Of a DNA stretch of 64,000 nucleotides, positions 1-11,800 are shown piece after piece. How positions within the stretch are numbered: position 1 is the stretch's first letter; every line of letters begins with the position of its first letter. Source of the DNA: Takifugu bimaculatus (taxonomy: Eukaryota; Chordata; Actinopteri; Tetraodontiformes; Tetraodontidae); contig CP034985.2 in assembly GCA_004026145.2 (NCBI GenBank), positions 11,297,424 through 11,361,423 of the forward strand. The letters are read 5' to 3'. Below the pieces are notes generated by a model that did not search any database, had not been told where the DNA came from, and saw nothing but the letters and a program-made list of their open reading frames with translations. Both the position numbers and the translations under genes were made by a program.

Positions 1-2130
1 TCCAGATACTTCTGCGAGCTTAAAAGCGGCCGCACCAATGGTGCGTCAGGAATCTGACAAGGCTGGGGGAAATGCACAATATTCCATCTTTATAGATGCT
101 TAAAAAACCCACAAATCATCAACAATTTATAAAAAGATGTTTGATTAGTGAGATATTTTCTGTATTCAAAGCACAATAGAAGGCCAGAACACACTTGTTT
201 GACGTGTCGAGTGGTCCACAGTGTTGATTTCATCTGAAACGAAGGAGGATTCAGTAGTTGACTCATCCTAAGGTGCCATTTAGCATTCCTTTAGCATTCC
301 TTGTCCTTAGTATTTCTCCTGCATCCTGTTTCAGGCGTCACCCTGATATCAGCTGTTGGCGAGGGGCATAAGGAAAAAGCTCCAAGGCTGCTGCCTCGCA
401 GGACTGGATGGGAAAGATTTGGCTCAGGCCGTCGGCGTTCCCGTCGTGTTGATGGCAGCTGTAAACGCGGCAGGAAAACCGAACTGACAATTAGACGCTA
501 ACATCCAAGCATAATTAGCGCTTCCTGCAAATTCAAGCATTTTCAATGCCGACTCGCGTGTGACTTCTCCTTTTGGACTTTTTGTAACATTGCGGTTATC
601 AGTTTAGGGAAATAATTTATTTTGCTGCCTTTTTTTCAGCATTTTTGGTAAGAACTTGTTAAGCATTATCAGTAGTTTGGATGTGTTTTTGAATCATGGC
701 CTTAGTATCCACACCGAGGGTGTTGCATTTGCACTAGAAATTGACCTGAAGCAAAATTCAACGGCAGCTATCGTAGCTCATTTTTGAGGCGCATTTTTTT
801 TTCAACCTGTAATATAAGCACACCTCCAGCTACCCTCGTTCTCCAGATCTGCATTAATCTGTGCTATAAGAGAAAATTAAATAAAAGCATAGTTGCTCCT
901 GAGGAACGTCTTTGATAAGGGATCCGTTTATCTACGTCTTAGCTCGTGTACAATAAAGGTTACACACGAGGGTTGTGTATTTGTGATAAAGCTGTGTTTG
1001 TGTTTTAAAGATGCATGTTTTTCAGAGGCCATAGTGATGATTTAAGATCTGCCAGGTGACGCAGCTGTTGGCGTCCGATGTCTTTAGGACGTCAGTTTGC
1101 GTGGGCAGAAAAATGGCATTTGTGCTGTTGAACACTGTAATAGAGTAGCCATTTTTATATCTCTAGTGTCCTTAATGAAGGCCTTATTAAGACACTGGAT
1201 TATCTTTTTTTTTGCCTTAAAACAAATACCAACAGAGCAGTTAAATACAGATGTTTACATCTGGATGCTGTAAAATTGCTTTATTAAACTGGCTGGCAGC
1301 AGGAGCAGAGTTTTTGCTTGTTTTTTTGGTTTTTTTTTCAATCATCAGCTCACAGTAATCAGAATTCTGGCCTGTTTACACCGATCCACCCAGCTGTGGT
1401 TGGATAATAGGTTAATTTATGAAATCTTTGTTTCTGATGCCACTTTCATGTTTGTTTAAGTGATTTTTAGCGATCGTGTGATCGCGATTGTGTTTCCCGA
1501 CCAGCAAATTTTTGTTTAAGGAACTCAAGTCATCTGGGTTTATCATGTGTTGGCAGCTCTTGTCTCTGCATTTCGGTCTCCATTTTTTTGTGAATATTCT
1601 GAAATTTTATGTGTATTTAATTGCAATTTCTCTTTGGCGCACCAGCAGCAGTGATTGAATAGTGGGATGCTTTTTGTCATTGTAAATGCCATCAAAACTT
1701 GCCATAGTGAACTCTCATGTCCTTTGTACCTAAACAGGGGCTCTGTAATAAATCCTGATATTTCTGAAAGACAAATCAATGAAAAATTGATTTGATTTGG
1801 AAAAATAAATAAAATGAGGGAAAAAACTCATGTGTGTCTTCAAGGCCTTTTTTTGTACATTTATGTGAAAGACTGGTCTAATAAATGTCATTCCAAAGAA
1901 AATTAGTCTCATTTGACTGATGACCTAATGTGCTCCATTTATTTATAGATTTTCTTTTTCTTTTTAGATTATTTACCTAAAGTTTAGGTTTCTTGGACCA
2001 TAAACCGTTTGCAAATACTCAAAAGTCTTGTGCTCTGGATAACAGCTCTGGATAATTCAAGTTATGTTGGAAATTACTGTAGATTATAAAAAGCACATTC
2101 CTAAACGTTCCAAATATTTTTTTAACTCGA
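1..2130. other. Upstream interval without an identifiable gene
   Basis: I recognise no protein here. AATAAA signals at 880-885 and 952-957 on the plus strand could belong to the 3' end of an upstream plus-strand gene. A pyrimidine tract followed by AG at 333-334 looks like an acceptor and opens a frame to a TAA at 499-501, but the translation matches no family I know. A small perfect inverted repeat lies at 1470-1485. The rest is AT-rich and unremarkable. Confidence 0.5.
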
Positions 2131-2176
2131 TTGAGCGCTCCGTCCAGATGGGCTAACGCTCGATTCCATTTGCCCT

Positions 2177-2330
2177 CCGCTAGATGGCGACATATACGTT
2201 GCATAATGCCGCCATATGCGGAAGTGCTCCGCGTTTGTTCCCTCAGAGACTCCGTAGAGATTACCTGCTACTCTGTTTTGGGACAATTTTTCTTTATTTT
2301 GCGGTGGTTTGTATTTTCGAAAGATGCCAG
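2177..2330 (+). promoter_or_regulatory. ZNF410: ZNF410 promoter and 5' UTR exon
   Basis: Within 50 bp there is a CTCF-like motif CCGCTAGATGGCGAC (2177-2191), a YY1-type GCCGCCAT (2208-2215) and an ETS site CGGAAGTG (2219-2226). This is a typical TATA-less housekeeping promoter. A good donor (CCAG/GTAAAT) at 2330/2331 ends a noncoding first exon, and the next exon is entered at 2846 after TTCTACAG. The transcription start is inferred, not seen. Confidence 0.6.
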
Positions 2331-2864
2331 GTAAATCTATTAGTTTAATATTTAGAGGTAAGGTGTGGAAATGGCTATATATGCAGGGTTAGGTAGAGAC
2401 CAGGCTTTGTCATCGCGAAGCTACTATCTGTCTGTTAGCACCGGTAGCTAGTTAATGAACTGCTAACCTTGCTAGCTAAGTTAACAACGCAGCTTTCTTT
2501 ACATCTGTTCCCTAAGAAAACAATAATGTACTGATTCAGCCTTGTTGTTTTGGCTACAATTAGTTATTATGACCGCGTATGTTGTTCTCCCGGTCTTCAA
2601 TTAACACAAGTTTAACATCTGACAAAGATGGAAGGTTTGTATATTAAGACGTTTTCTCTCGTTTTACAGTAGATTGTGTGACGGTTTTGAGCAAAAGATG
2701 ACAAACTACACCCTATGACGGATAGAAAATCCCAGATTTAGCAGGTCATAATCAAGGTAAATGTTTTATTGAATTGATTAAAACGAGTCCAGTGACATTT
2801 GGGTAGCTTTTGTACACTAAAGACCATCACTATGCTGTTCTACAGGTTCTGCAAAGGGTGACCC

Positions 2865-5800
2865 ATGCTTTCTGATGAGCTTGACTCCAAGCCAGAGGTA
2901 ATATGTTTCCACTGCAAGGAGCAAATAAAGGATCTCATTGCCAGCCCCTTGTTGCATTACAATGTTAATTCTTTTCAGCTGCTGGTGCAGTTTGTACAGA
3001 ACGCATCCATCCCGTTGGTGCAGGGTCTGGAGGACTCTGATTGCAAACACTCCTGCCTGCCTCTGCTGACGCCAGCAGACAGCTCGCTGTGCAGCCCGCT
3101 GGAGCTCACAGGTCAGCATCGGTGTAAAGCGCCATCTCGGTTTTTATCCGATTGTGTGTAAGTAGGCATTATAGCTCCCATTTTGAGCGCACGATCCAGA
3201 AAAGGCAGATAAAAACTGCGATTTTTACCAAGTTTTGCTTTAACGTATAAGCAGCAGATGCAACATTCATCACAGCAGACACTCCAATGTTAGTGATGGC
3301 CCAGATTGGAGTGAGAGTGCACAGCGTGGGTGAAGGAAACACGCTGTGTTCCTGTAGGTGCTAATACATGACCAAACGCCTCATCACTCCTCTATTTCAG
3401 TATCAGTCTGAAGAGACATTGTTGTCACTGTGTAACTATAATGCTTATCTGCTCTTATTTATGCACCAGGCAGCAGCACACCCACTTGCTGCCCTGTAGT
3501 GCAGCTTTGGAGGTCCATTATGCAACTCTTAAAGTTTTATAATTATACTGTAATTGTTGTTTTTCCACATATTAGACTCTTATGGGGTGTTTTTAATCTG
3601 AAATGTAAATGGACCATCTAGGGATGGTGGAAGAACGTGTACGGGTGGACCGTGCGCTGCCCCTGCAGAGCACTCCAGCCCATCTCCTGATTCCTCGCAG
3701 TGCTGACTCAAGACGAAAACTCACACTCAGTTTTTCACACTCAGATGGAGGCCTGAGTCATGAGCCTGAGAATTCTCACTCCCTCTCAGACTTCGGTGGT
3801 CTGTCGGAACGTAGCCCGTTAGTGGTCCAGACGCACGCCCCTCCGCGGGTCACAGCCAGCCCCTCGCCCATCCTGCATGACCTGCAGCAGTCAGACAGCG
3901 CTTCCTACGTCCTTCTGAACCTCGCCAAAGGTAAAGAGGATAAAATAGAGCAGCTTTTCAGTACTGCTCTCCTCCATGACTGGGTTTCGTCTGAACGAAT
4001 GAAATGATTTTTGTGATGGTGTGAAGACCAATATTAACACCCCAAAATACTCCTTTTTCTGTGCTGTGCTGTTCTTTTCTGAGTGCATCGTCTCAGGCTG
4101 TAATGTGAAAACTTTTATATTGATTTCTGTCCTGCCCTGTTCTTTTCTTGCCTCTCAGGCATCACTGCCTCGTCGGAGTCACTCATCTTCGCCACAGACG
4201 GCGCCGGAGAAGACGACGATGAGGGGGTGTCTTCGGGGGACTACGGGATAGATGGCAGCGCCCCCTGGTACCTGCGGGTACAGGAGCTGGCTCACGACAG
4301 CCTGATCGCCGCCACACGGGCGCAGCTCGCCAGAGACGCCAAAGCCAGTCAGGACGCCAGAGCTGCCAGCGTCAGTAACGGTAAAGCAGCACATTCTGAG
4401 ATGGCATCGGCTGATCTGTGAGCACCTGATATCACGGGCAGAAATGAAGAACGAAGGCCGCGATTAGATGAAAAGGTGCTTTAATCGGCACTGATTGAAT
4501 CCATCTTGATCTCGCCGCATCATAATCTCTCCATCAAAGTGAATCTGGGATCTGTCGATAAGACTTCAGTCGAGTCAGCGAATGGAGTTTGATGTGCAAC
4601 GCGGAGGAGAGGCAGACAGAACAGGCCTGGACCCGGATGAGAGCCGTGACTGGGAATGCTATCCCGGCTTCTTTACTGGTTAAAACCATCTCTTATCTCA
4701 TAGCTCGCCTGGTCAAAATGAGTACTTTCATCTTTTTCCCCCACTCACTTTATCGCAACGCGTCCATCTGAAATCCCCGACCGCCGCTGCTCTACCGCAG
4801 TGCGTCTGGCGTCGCAGCCCGCTTCTCTCCACGGGCCGCTCGATACCCGTGACACGCGTGGAAGGAAGCCGTGGCTTCCAGCAGCATCTCTGATCTTTGA
4901 ACTTCTGAATTGCAGCCAGAGGTCTTGGTGAGATCGGGGGATGAGGGAGCGCCGGCTTTCATTTCTGGAGTTTGTTCAGGAAGTTCACCTTAAAGGCCGA
5001 CTCCATGGACGAGCCCTCACTTCCTCAAAACTCAGATTTCCTGGTTCACAAACAGAAAAGGGGAGATTTAGCATTCAGGGGGAAAATGATGGAGCCTTTT
5101 TAGCTACTTGAGCCAAAGGAAATGCACAATTTTTCCCCTCGCAATAATTCATTTCCTGGTTGCGCACTATGACCTTTTGAATTTCTTCATTAATTCTTCA
5201 CCTCAGGACAGTTGTAATTGGATAAACTATTCTAATGATTAGAGGTAAAAGGCTCACTCTGGAGCCGGACAAAAATGAGATAAAATGTTTTGCACGTACT
5301 GTAATAAACATTAATGTTTTCCAGCTGATAGGTCAGCAGCAGAGGGCTTGAAATAACCATTAAATAAAATGTTTGCAGCAGACTGGCTCTCACTGTGGGA
5401 ATAAAACTCCATTATCTGATCCTGTGTAATAGCTTGACCTCCCACCAGCTTGCATTAGATTACTTTCTTTCAGCGGTGGGCCATCAGCTAAAGGTGCATT
5501 ACTGCTGGCGAGCCTCACGCTAAATTGGCCCTGTTTAAGGGATTTGAAAGGAAGTCCGAGCGCGTGTAAAGGGGAGGCGACTGCCGCCAGCTTCGGGGTG
5601 TTTTCTGTAGTTGAGCCTGCAGGTCTCAGCGGAGACGCGATGTTTATCCCGTGCGCGGCCCAGACTCCGGAGGGTGGCTCTGTGCCAGTCGTGTAATTGT
5701 TTTCTGCACAACCTGTCTCACTTTTCCTTCTCTGGTTGCCTAGGTGACCACACACATAACCCGACTGGAGATGGAGACCGGGCACCTCAGAGCGGCCGTC

Positions 5801-8247
5801 CCGCTCCCCAAGCAGATCCTGCGCTGCTCGTTTGAGGGCTGCTGCAGGACGTTCACCTGGCCGGCTCATCTCAAGTATCACCTCAAGACGCACAGGTACC
5901 CGCTCGCACGCACGGCAACCGCGTCGGACACCTTTCCACCTCCGATGATTGACATTGTGTTGCCTTTTCACACCTACACAAGAGGTTTGGCCTCTGACAT
6001 CTGTGAATGTCCTGCTTGAAGTCTCTATACATCAATCCAGCAGACGCCAACTTCTCCTTGTTGGGTTCTCTCGTCTCCAAGGAACGACCGGATGTTCAGG
6101 TGCGGCGCCGAGGGCTGCGGGAAGAGCTTCTACGTGCTGCAGAGGCTCCAGGTTCACATGCGCACGCACAACGGCGACAAGCCGTTCATCTGCAAGGAGA
6201 AGAACTGTGGCAAAAGGTTCACCACCGCCGGAAACTTGAAAAATCACCAACGGACGCACACGGGTACGTAAAAGCCGCTGGAAGCGATAGCAGACTAGGA
6301 GCCATTTTGGCTCTGCTGGTTTTAGTGCTTCCTCGGTGCAGAAGGGGCTGCAGACGTGACGACTCAGCAGCGCTGGCTCGTCCATTTCACCGTTGCAATA
6401 GATTGCAGCGGTTATAATTTATTTAGCGTGTCATTAAGAGCTTGTTGGCCTGTCTGTGGAGCCGAAGCGCCCTACTATAGTTTATACCCCATTCATGTGT
6501 CTCAAACCCACTTTTTAAAGGGTGAAATACTGAGTTCCTCATTGTAGTGCATCAAAGTAGGTCAGTCTTCACTATCAGCGGCACTTATGCCGCCAAAATC
6601 ACTTTCAACCTTCTGCAATAATGAGCTTTCTTCTCTGAGTCTTTGTTTATTGAGGTTCAGTGAGTCGATGGTGGGTGTCTGCTTCCAGGAGAGAAGCCCT
6701 TCTTGTGTGAAGCAGATGGTTGTGGGCGATCCTTCGCCGAGTATTCCAGTCTACGGAAACATATGCTCGTACATTCTGGTGAGTGAGAGTTTACAGCTGT
6801 TTTTCTGAGCCCAGCGCCTGCTTTTCTTTTCTTTTTTGTTTTGTTTTAAGCGGAGGTGTGCTGCTGTTGCTAGTTTATCAGCACGCTTTGAGTCAATGTG
6901 CTCAGTTACTCTGCATCGCTGACGTGCACTTCCCAGGTGAGAAGCCTCATCACTGCGGAATCTGCGGGAAGACGTTCTCCCAGTCAGGCAGCAGGAACGT
7001 CCACATGAGGAAGAGACATGGCGAGGAGGGGCTCGCTAGCGACAGCAAAGAAACAGGTGCTTCTTATCACACACTCGCTGCGCTCGGCGGATATGTTAAT
7101 CCTGGGATTATGTAGCTTGGAGCGCCCATACATTTTAAAATGCGTGCAGCGATGGCGCCGCTTTAAGTAACTTTCAGGAACATTTTCTGTATAATTAACA
7201 CGCTCCATTATCGCTGATGCTGTTGCACTCCGGGCTGCCTTTCTGCACGTATGGGTGAAAAAGCCGAAACAGCACATTTGGGTTGCAGAAAGGAGCCTCC
7301 CGGGCACTTTGGGTTGAGGTCCGAGTCGCTGAAGAGGCACGTGATCGCCAAATTAGAGTGACACAATTATTCAGTCACATCTGCGGACCTTTTTACCCAC
7401 ATCTCAGAGGAGGAGCAGCGGATGAGTAAATTCCGCTGTGGGAAATGCATTTCTGCTTCTCCTGTCAGCATCCATTTCAGCTCCACTTCTCACTGAGCAA
7501 TTTGCATTCCGACATATGGTCCGATGGTGCGAAGTCCACCAAATGAGTCCTTTCTCTGTGGGGGCAAAAATGAGAGCAGACAGACATCCCCTCCCCCCCG
7601 TCACGTTGTCAGTGGGGTTTGCAGCTGAATCACCGCAGAGGAAACGCCGCCGCTGCTCTAATTATAAACATATTTATTGAGGTCAGTCTCCCCAAAGATG
7701 CTGGTCTTTTGTAACAGGAAGCTGCTGCTTCATGTCACAGGGTTCGTTTGTTATTTACCCCAGATGCAGGTTACTGTGTTGGAACAGAAAACAGGCTAAT
7801 AAGGATGTAATCTGCCGTAGCTCCTGGATAAAGTTGTGTGTGTTTGGGCACCGACAGGAGAGGCGCTGACACAGAGCAGCCTGCTGGAGGCCGACGGTGA
7901 AAACATGACGACAGCGGTGGAGCCCATGAACCTTCACCATGCCATGCTGAGATCACCAGGTAGCGTTTGCACATACCGGGCACTTATGCTGCCGTCGGCT
8001 CCCATTTTAATGAGCCATAACTACACCGTTAGTGTCTCTGATGTTAGCGCTCGTTTGGAGACCAAACGGTAAACAGCAATCAGGCTCTGGACTTCCTGTT
8101 GTTACGACCAGGCGTGTTTTTGGTTAAAATTCACGTCTCCCTCCAGGCGCTGCAGATTCAGTGGTCGTTCTCTCTCAACCAGACGAGCTGGTGACCATGA
8201 CGACCGAAGGCCACGGATACGGAGAAGATGTGGTGGCTCTGCTGTAG
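2865..8247 (+). CDS. ZNF410: Zinc finger protein 410 (five C2H2 fingers)
   Basis: Sequence-specific nuclear transcription factor; the mammalian orthologue chiefly activates CHD4. Coding exons: 2865-2897, 2979-3111, 3622-3930, 4159-4380, 5744-5895, 6082-6263, 6689-6778, 6937-7056, 7858-7959, 8147-8247, about 480 aa (human 478). The start MLSDELDSKPE/LLVQFVQNASIPL matches the human N-terminus, as does the conserved block RVQELAHDSLIAATRAQLA. Five consecutive C2H2 fingers with TGEKP-type linkers run from about residue 258 to 405 and are split over four exons exactly as in the family. The tail is short and ends in VVALL. Exon 5 (5744-5895) is one base too long: the preceding exon ends in phase 1, but the finger frame needs phase 0 at this acceptor. 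Removing one base, for example in the C-run 5806-5809, restores an alignable linker. AATAAA lies at 8260-8265, 12 bases after the stop. Confidence 0.95.
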
Positions 8248-8885
8248 ACGGTCGTCACGAATAAACGTCACCAACGGCCCGTTTCCACGGAGCTACGCTG
8301 ATCGTTCAGTGGACAGATGATCAGATTTGTAATTAAATACACCAACTCTTTCTTCCCTGTAGATATTTGTATTTAAAGAACAGCAATGGTTTTATTTTAA
8401 GAACGCTGAGACTGTTTTTACAAAATCTCATCCTGCTTTTAAAACAAACTCTCTCGTAGAGGCACCGAGACAGGTTTCTGAAAATATAATACATAAACAG
8501 CACTGTTGTGTGGCATCTTTGTAAACAAGAGGGTCAAATGACACGAGGAGTGTTTATTTGCCATGTACCAGACACGTGTAATACCCCGTTATCAACTAAA
8601 CACTTGACATTAAAAACTGCTAACGTGCTGTCATCACAGTGCTGCATGTTTACACTGGTCCTCAGCACAACCAGGAAAACAAGCAGACTTTGAATCTATC
8701 AAGATCGTCGAGGCCCAATCTGCATATTCAGAGTGTTTTTCCTCATTTACATCTTTATAGTTTTAAACACAAACTGCTTTAATAATTACCCCCCGGAAAA
8801 AAAAAAGCTCTGCTTAAGGAAAAATGTGGATCTGGACATTAGATAAGGTTGTTATTTATTGTTGTGAGCAGTCGCTACTTTCACC
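8248..8885. other. Convergent 3' UTR interval of ZNF410 and ENTPD5
   Basis: The two stop codons lie 638 bp apart, tail to tail. A plus-strand AATAAA at 8260-8265 would give ZNF410 a very short 3' UTR. Minus-strand AATAAA signals (TTTATT on the plus strand) at 8855-8860 and 8553-8558 are candidate ENTPD5 polyadenylation sites. If the distal signals are used, the transcripts overlap antisense. No coding sequence is seen. Confidence 0.6.
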
Positions 8886-11800
8886 TCAGCGGATATTCAG
8901 GTTGTACAAATGGTCCAATATGGCACCTAAAGCCCAGCTCGACTCCACGTTGTTCACCTTCTTGCTCAACTAGATGGAGGAAAAAACCAATATTATAATG
9001 CTATAGTCTGACACGTATTCATCTGCAGAGCTGAAACGGCCGTACCTGTAGCACCGTGCTCTCCTTGAAGCCAAAGCCATCCTTGAGCAGACAAGTGATG
9101 TAGGTCATGTCCATGCACAGAAAAGGAAAGGCGGGCGGGCGCTTGGTGGTCTTACTGCACACTACAGCGGGAGAAAGAGGGTCTGGTGAGGGTGCGATGT
9201 GATAATCACGTCTGCTTTGTTCTGCTGAGAGTTGGTGGGCAGGTTCTATTAGCAGCTGCTAAGATGCACTCTGCGTCTGGAGTGCAGTGATTTCTCCTCC
9301 ATCTCACCCTCTTTAGCTTTCTTCTTAAAGTCCCTGACCTGCAGCCTCCCTCCATGGACATCACCTATAAAACACAGAGTCATGCTCGTCATCTTTAAGG
9401 TGCTACGTCAGTCGTGGCAGCACCGTACGCTAACCGCTAACAACACCCGGTGGCCCAGGTGGCAATTTCCCAAACAACTGCAGACCTATAGCTCAGCCAG
9501 ATCCACTGAGACAGGTGCAGATGAGTCACCCCCCCCCCCCGACAGTGGAATGGGTAATAACCCCCAGCTGGGGCTGTAATTACGTAAGAGGTGTGTGTAC
9601 TAACCGATAAGGCCGGCATCCACTGCTACATCATAGTAATAGGAGAATGCGTAGAAAACGGTGTTGTTTTCCAGCTCAAACGGCTGGTGAATAATCCCCT
9701 TCACCGCCTTCAGTACTTCCTGATAACAAGTCTTATATCCAGTATAACCTGGAGGGGGAAAAAAGTGGTATAAATTATGCTTCTTGTGATGCTGTGAACA
9801 ACATAATGAAACGATGCATAATTCAATATTTTAATGAGCGCTTTTCGCGCTCAGCAGAGGTGAACTTTGGTATTTACATTCCAAGAAATCAACAATACAG
9901 AGGCGGCTGGTTTCTGTGCTCTTAGAGGGTGCACCTGTTTCTTTACACAACGAAAGAGATGTTTTCAGGGTCGCGTGTGTTTAAAATTAAACAATTGGAT
10001 CAGAGACGTTTGGCCTTTGCTGGAGCCGATATGTGCATTAAATTAGGTTGAAACTATTCCAGCAGAGTCGTTAAGAATAAATCCTTTTTCTTTACCATCG
10101 GGGTCACCGCTCACTTGATAGGTCAGGCCCCCGAAGCTCCATTCACCCCTGAATTTCTTTGGCAGGCAGGAACTCCTGAACACTCGCCACTCCAAACCTG
10201 CCGTGAGGGACACAGGCGTGATTGAACCCTGCACAGCTTCACCCTCGATCACTCTGATCTAACTCAGGAACCCACCGACACAACTTCCTGTAACAAACAT
10301 CTTTCACTTTACGCAGCATCTTTTAACAACGCGGCGCCATCTGACTTGTGGTTGTGTCTCCGCTTAGGAAATGCACAATTAAGCACAGCAGACAGCAAAG
10401 TTGCACGCTGCCCTCGTGCACGGTACCTTCAGCATCCAGAGCTCCCAGCGCGGCCAGTCGAGCTACCATCTGCCCAGTTTCCAAGATAACTGCAGGAAGC
10501 CAAAACATTTTAAAATAAACATATTGAACAAGTCACCGGAAGAGATTTGATGCAACTAAAATATACACATATATATTTTTACCTGTGACTATATAATTCA
10601 AATGTCCTGTTGAGGGCAGTCAAACCTGGCAATGTAATCTGCTCCGGGAACATCTTCAATGGTTTTCTACAGTCGGACATGAAGGGCATTGTTAGTCAAG
10701 CATCAGAATCATCGATGCTGCGTCACCAGCTCGCTTCAGTCTCTCCGTCGTATTATCAGCCGGAACCACGACGGCACTGAGCTTATGAGAATCCTCAAAA
10801 GGAAAAATGGCCTTTAAGAACAACAGTTTCTGTCTGCAAAAGTGTTTCTGAGTGAATGTAAACAGATTCTGCGGCGGCCACTCAGAAGTGCAGAGACGGC
10901 GGCTCGGAATCAGCCAATTTTCTCACTATTGGTCTCGTTTATTGTTCTTCTGAGAGCATCAATATGAAATAAAAAGTTTCATAAGCGGCCAGTGACTTTA
11001 ATATTTCATGCCTTCGATGAACAGTTGGAGACGGTCGCTCCTGCTTGAATGTTTTTCCCAGCAGAACATAAATTGCAAACAGATTTTTACAGCAGCAAAA
11101 AAAAAAGTGGTTCAACATTTTTTTTCTCCTTGCAACACGAGTTAATTTTAGCACTTGCTGAAGATCTTAATTGGTCCCGAAATATCTGAACACTCCAACG
11201 AACCTTCAGTTTTGGCAGGAATGTTATCTGTGTGGATCCTCCTCCCAGATCCAAGATTCCAACTGTGCTCTTGGTTTCCTTCCTCAGGTGACCTAAAAAG
11301 ATTTTCTACTTTAATCCAGCAGCCACAACAAAGAGACACCCTCATTTTAGAACTAAAATCCTATTTATGCACAGAAGTTACATAAAGCCTGAGTCTAATC
11401 CAAATGAATGCTGGCAAAGCCTAGAAAATACAGAATATTGAGTGTGTGCAGCGCTCACCTGTCAGAAAGTTCATGCTTATCCAGGCCAGGATGCCTACAT
11501 TTAGAGGATTAGGAAAGACAGACGCACAACAAGGAAAAGTGAACAGTCATTTCAGAGGATCATCTCAGAAAAGCTGACATCGGCTTTTCACTAAAATTAT
11601 ACAGGCTGACATCCATGAACACGTGTAAACACGCAGGCCACAATTCTAAAAAGGTAGGTGTGGTGCATGATTACATGCATGATGTAAATACAGCCTCTAT
11701 GTTTGCCTGTCAAAGAAAAAGAAATACTGAAAGGTGAAGAGAGGACGAGAGGATCTGCGGAGCGAAGCCGCCACGGAATCAGCAAATTTGATCGTCATAG

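Noticed and set aside
5744..5895. Programmed +1 ribosomal frameshifting as cause of the frame breaks
   Set aside because: The six sites share no slippery sequence or downstream structure, and vertebrate +1 frameshifting is essentially limited to antizyme mRNAs.
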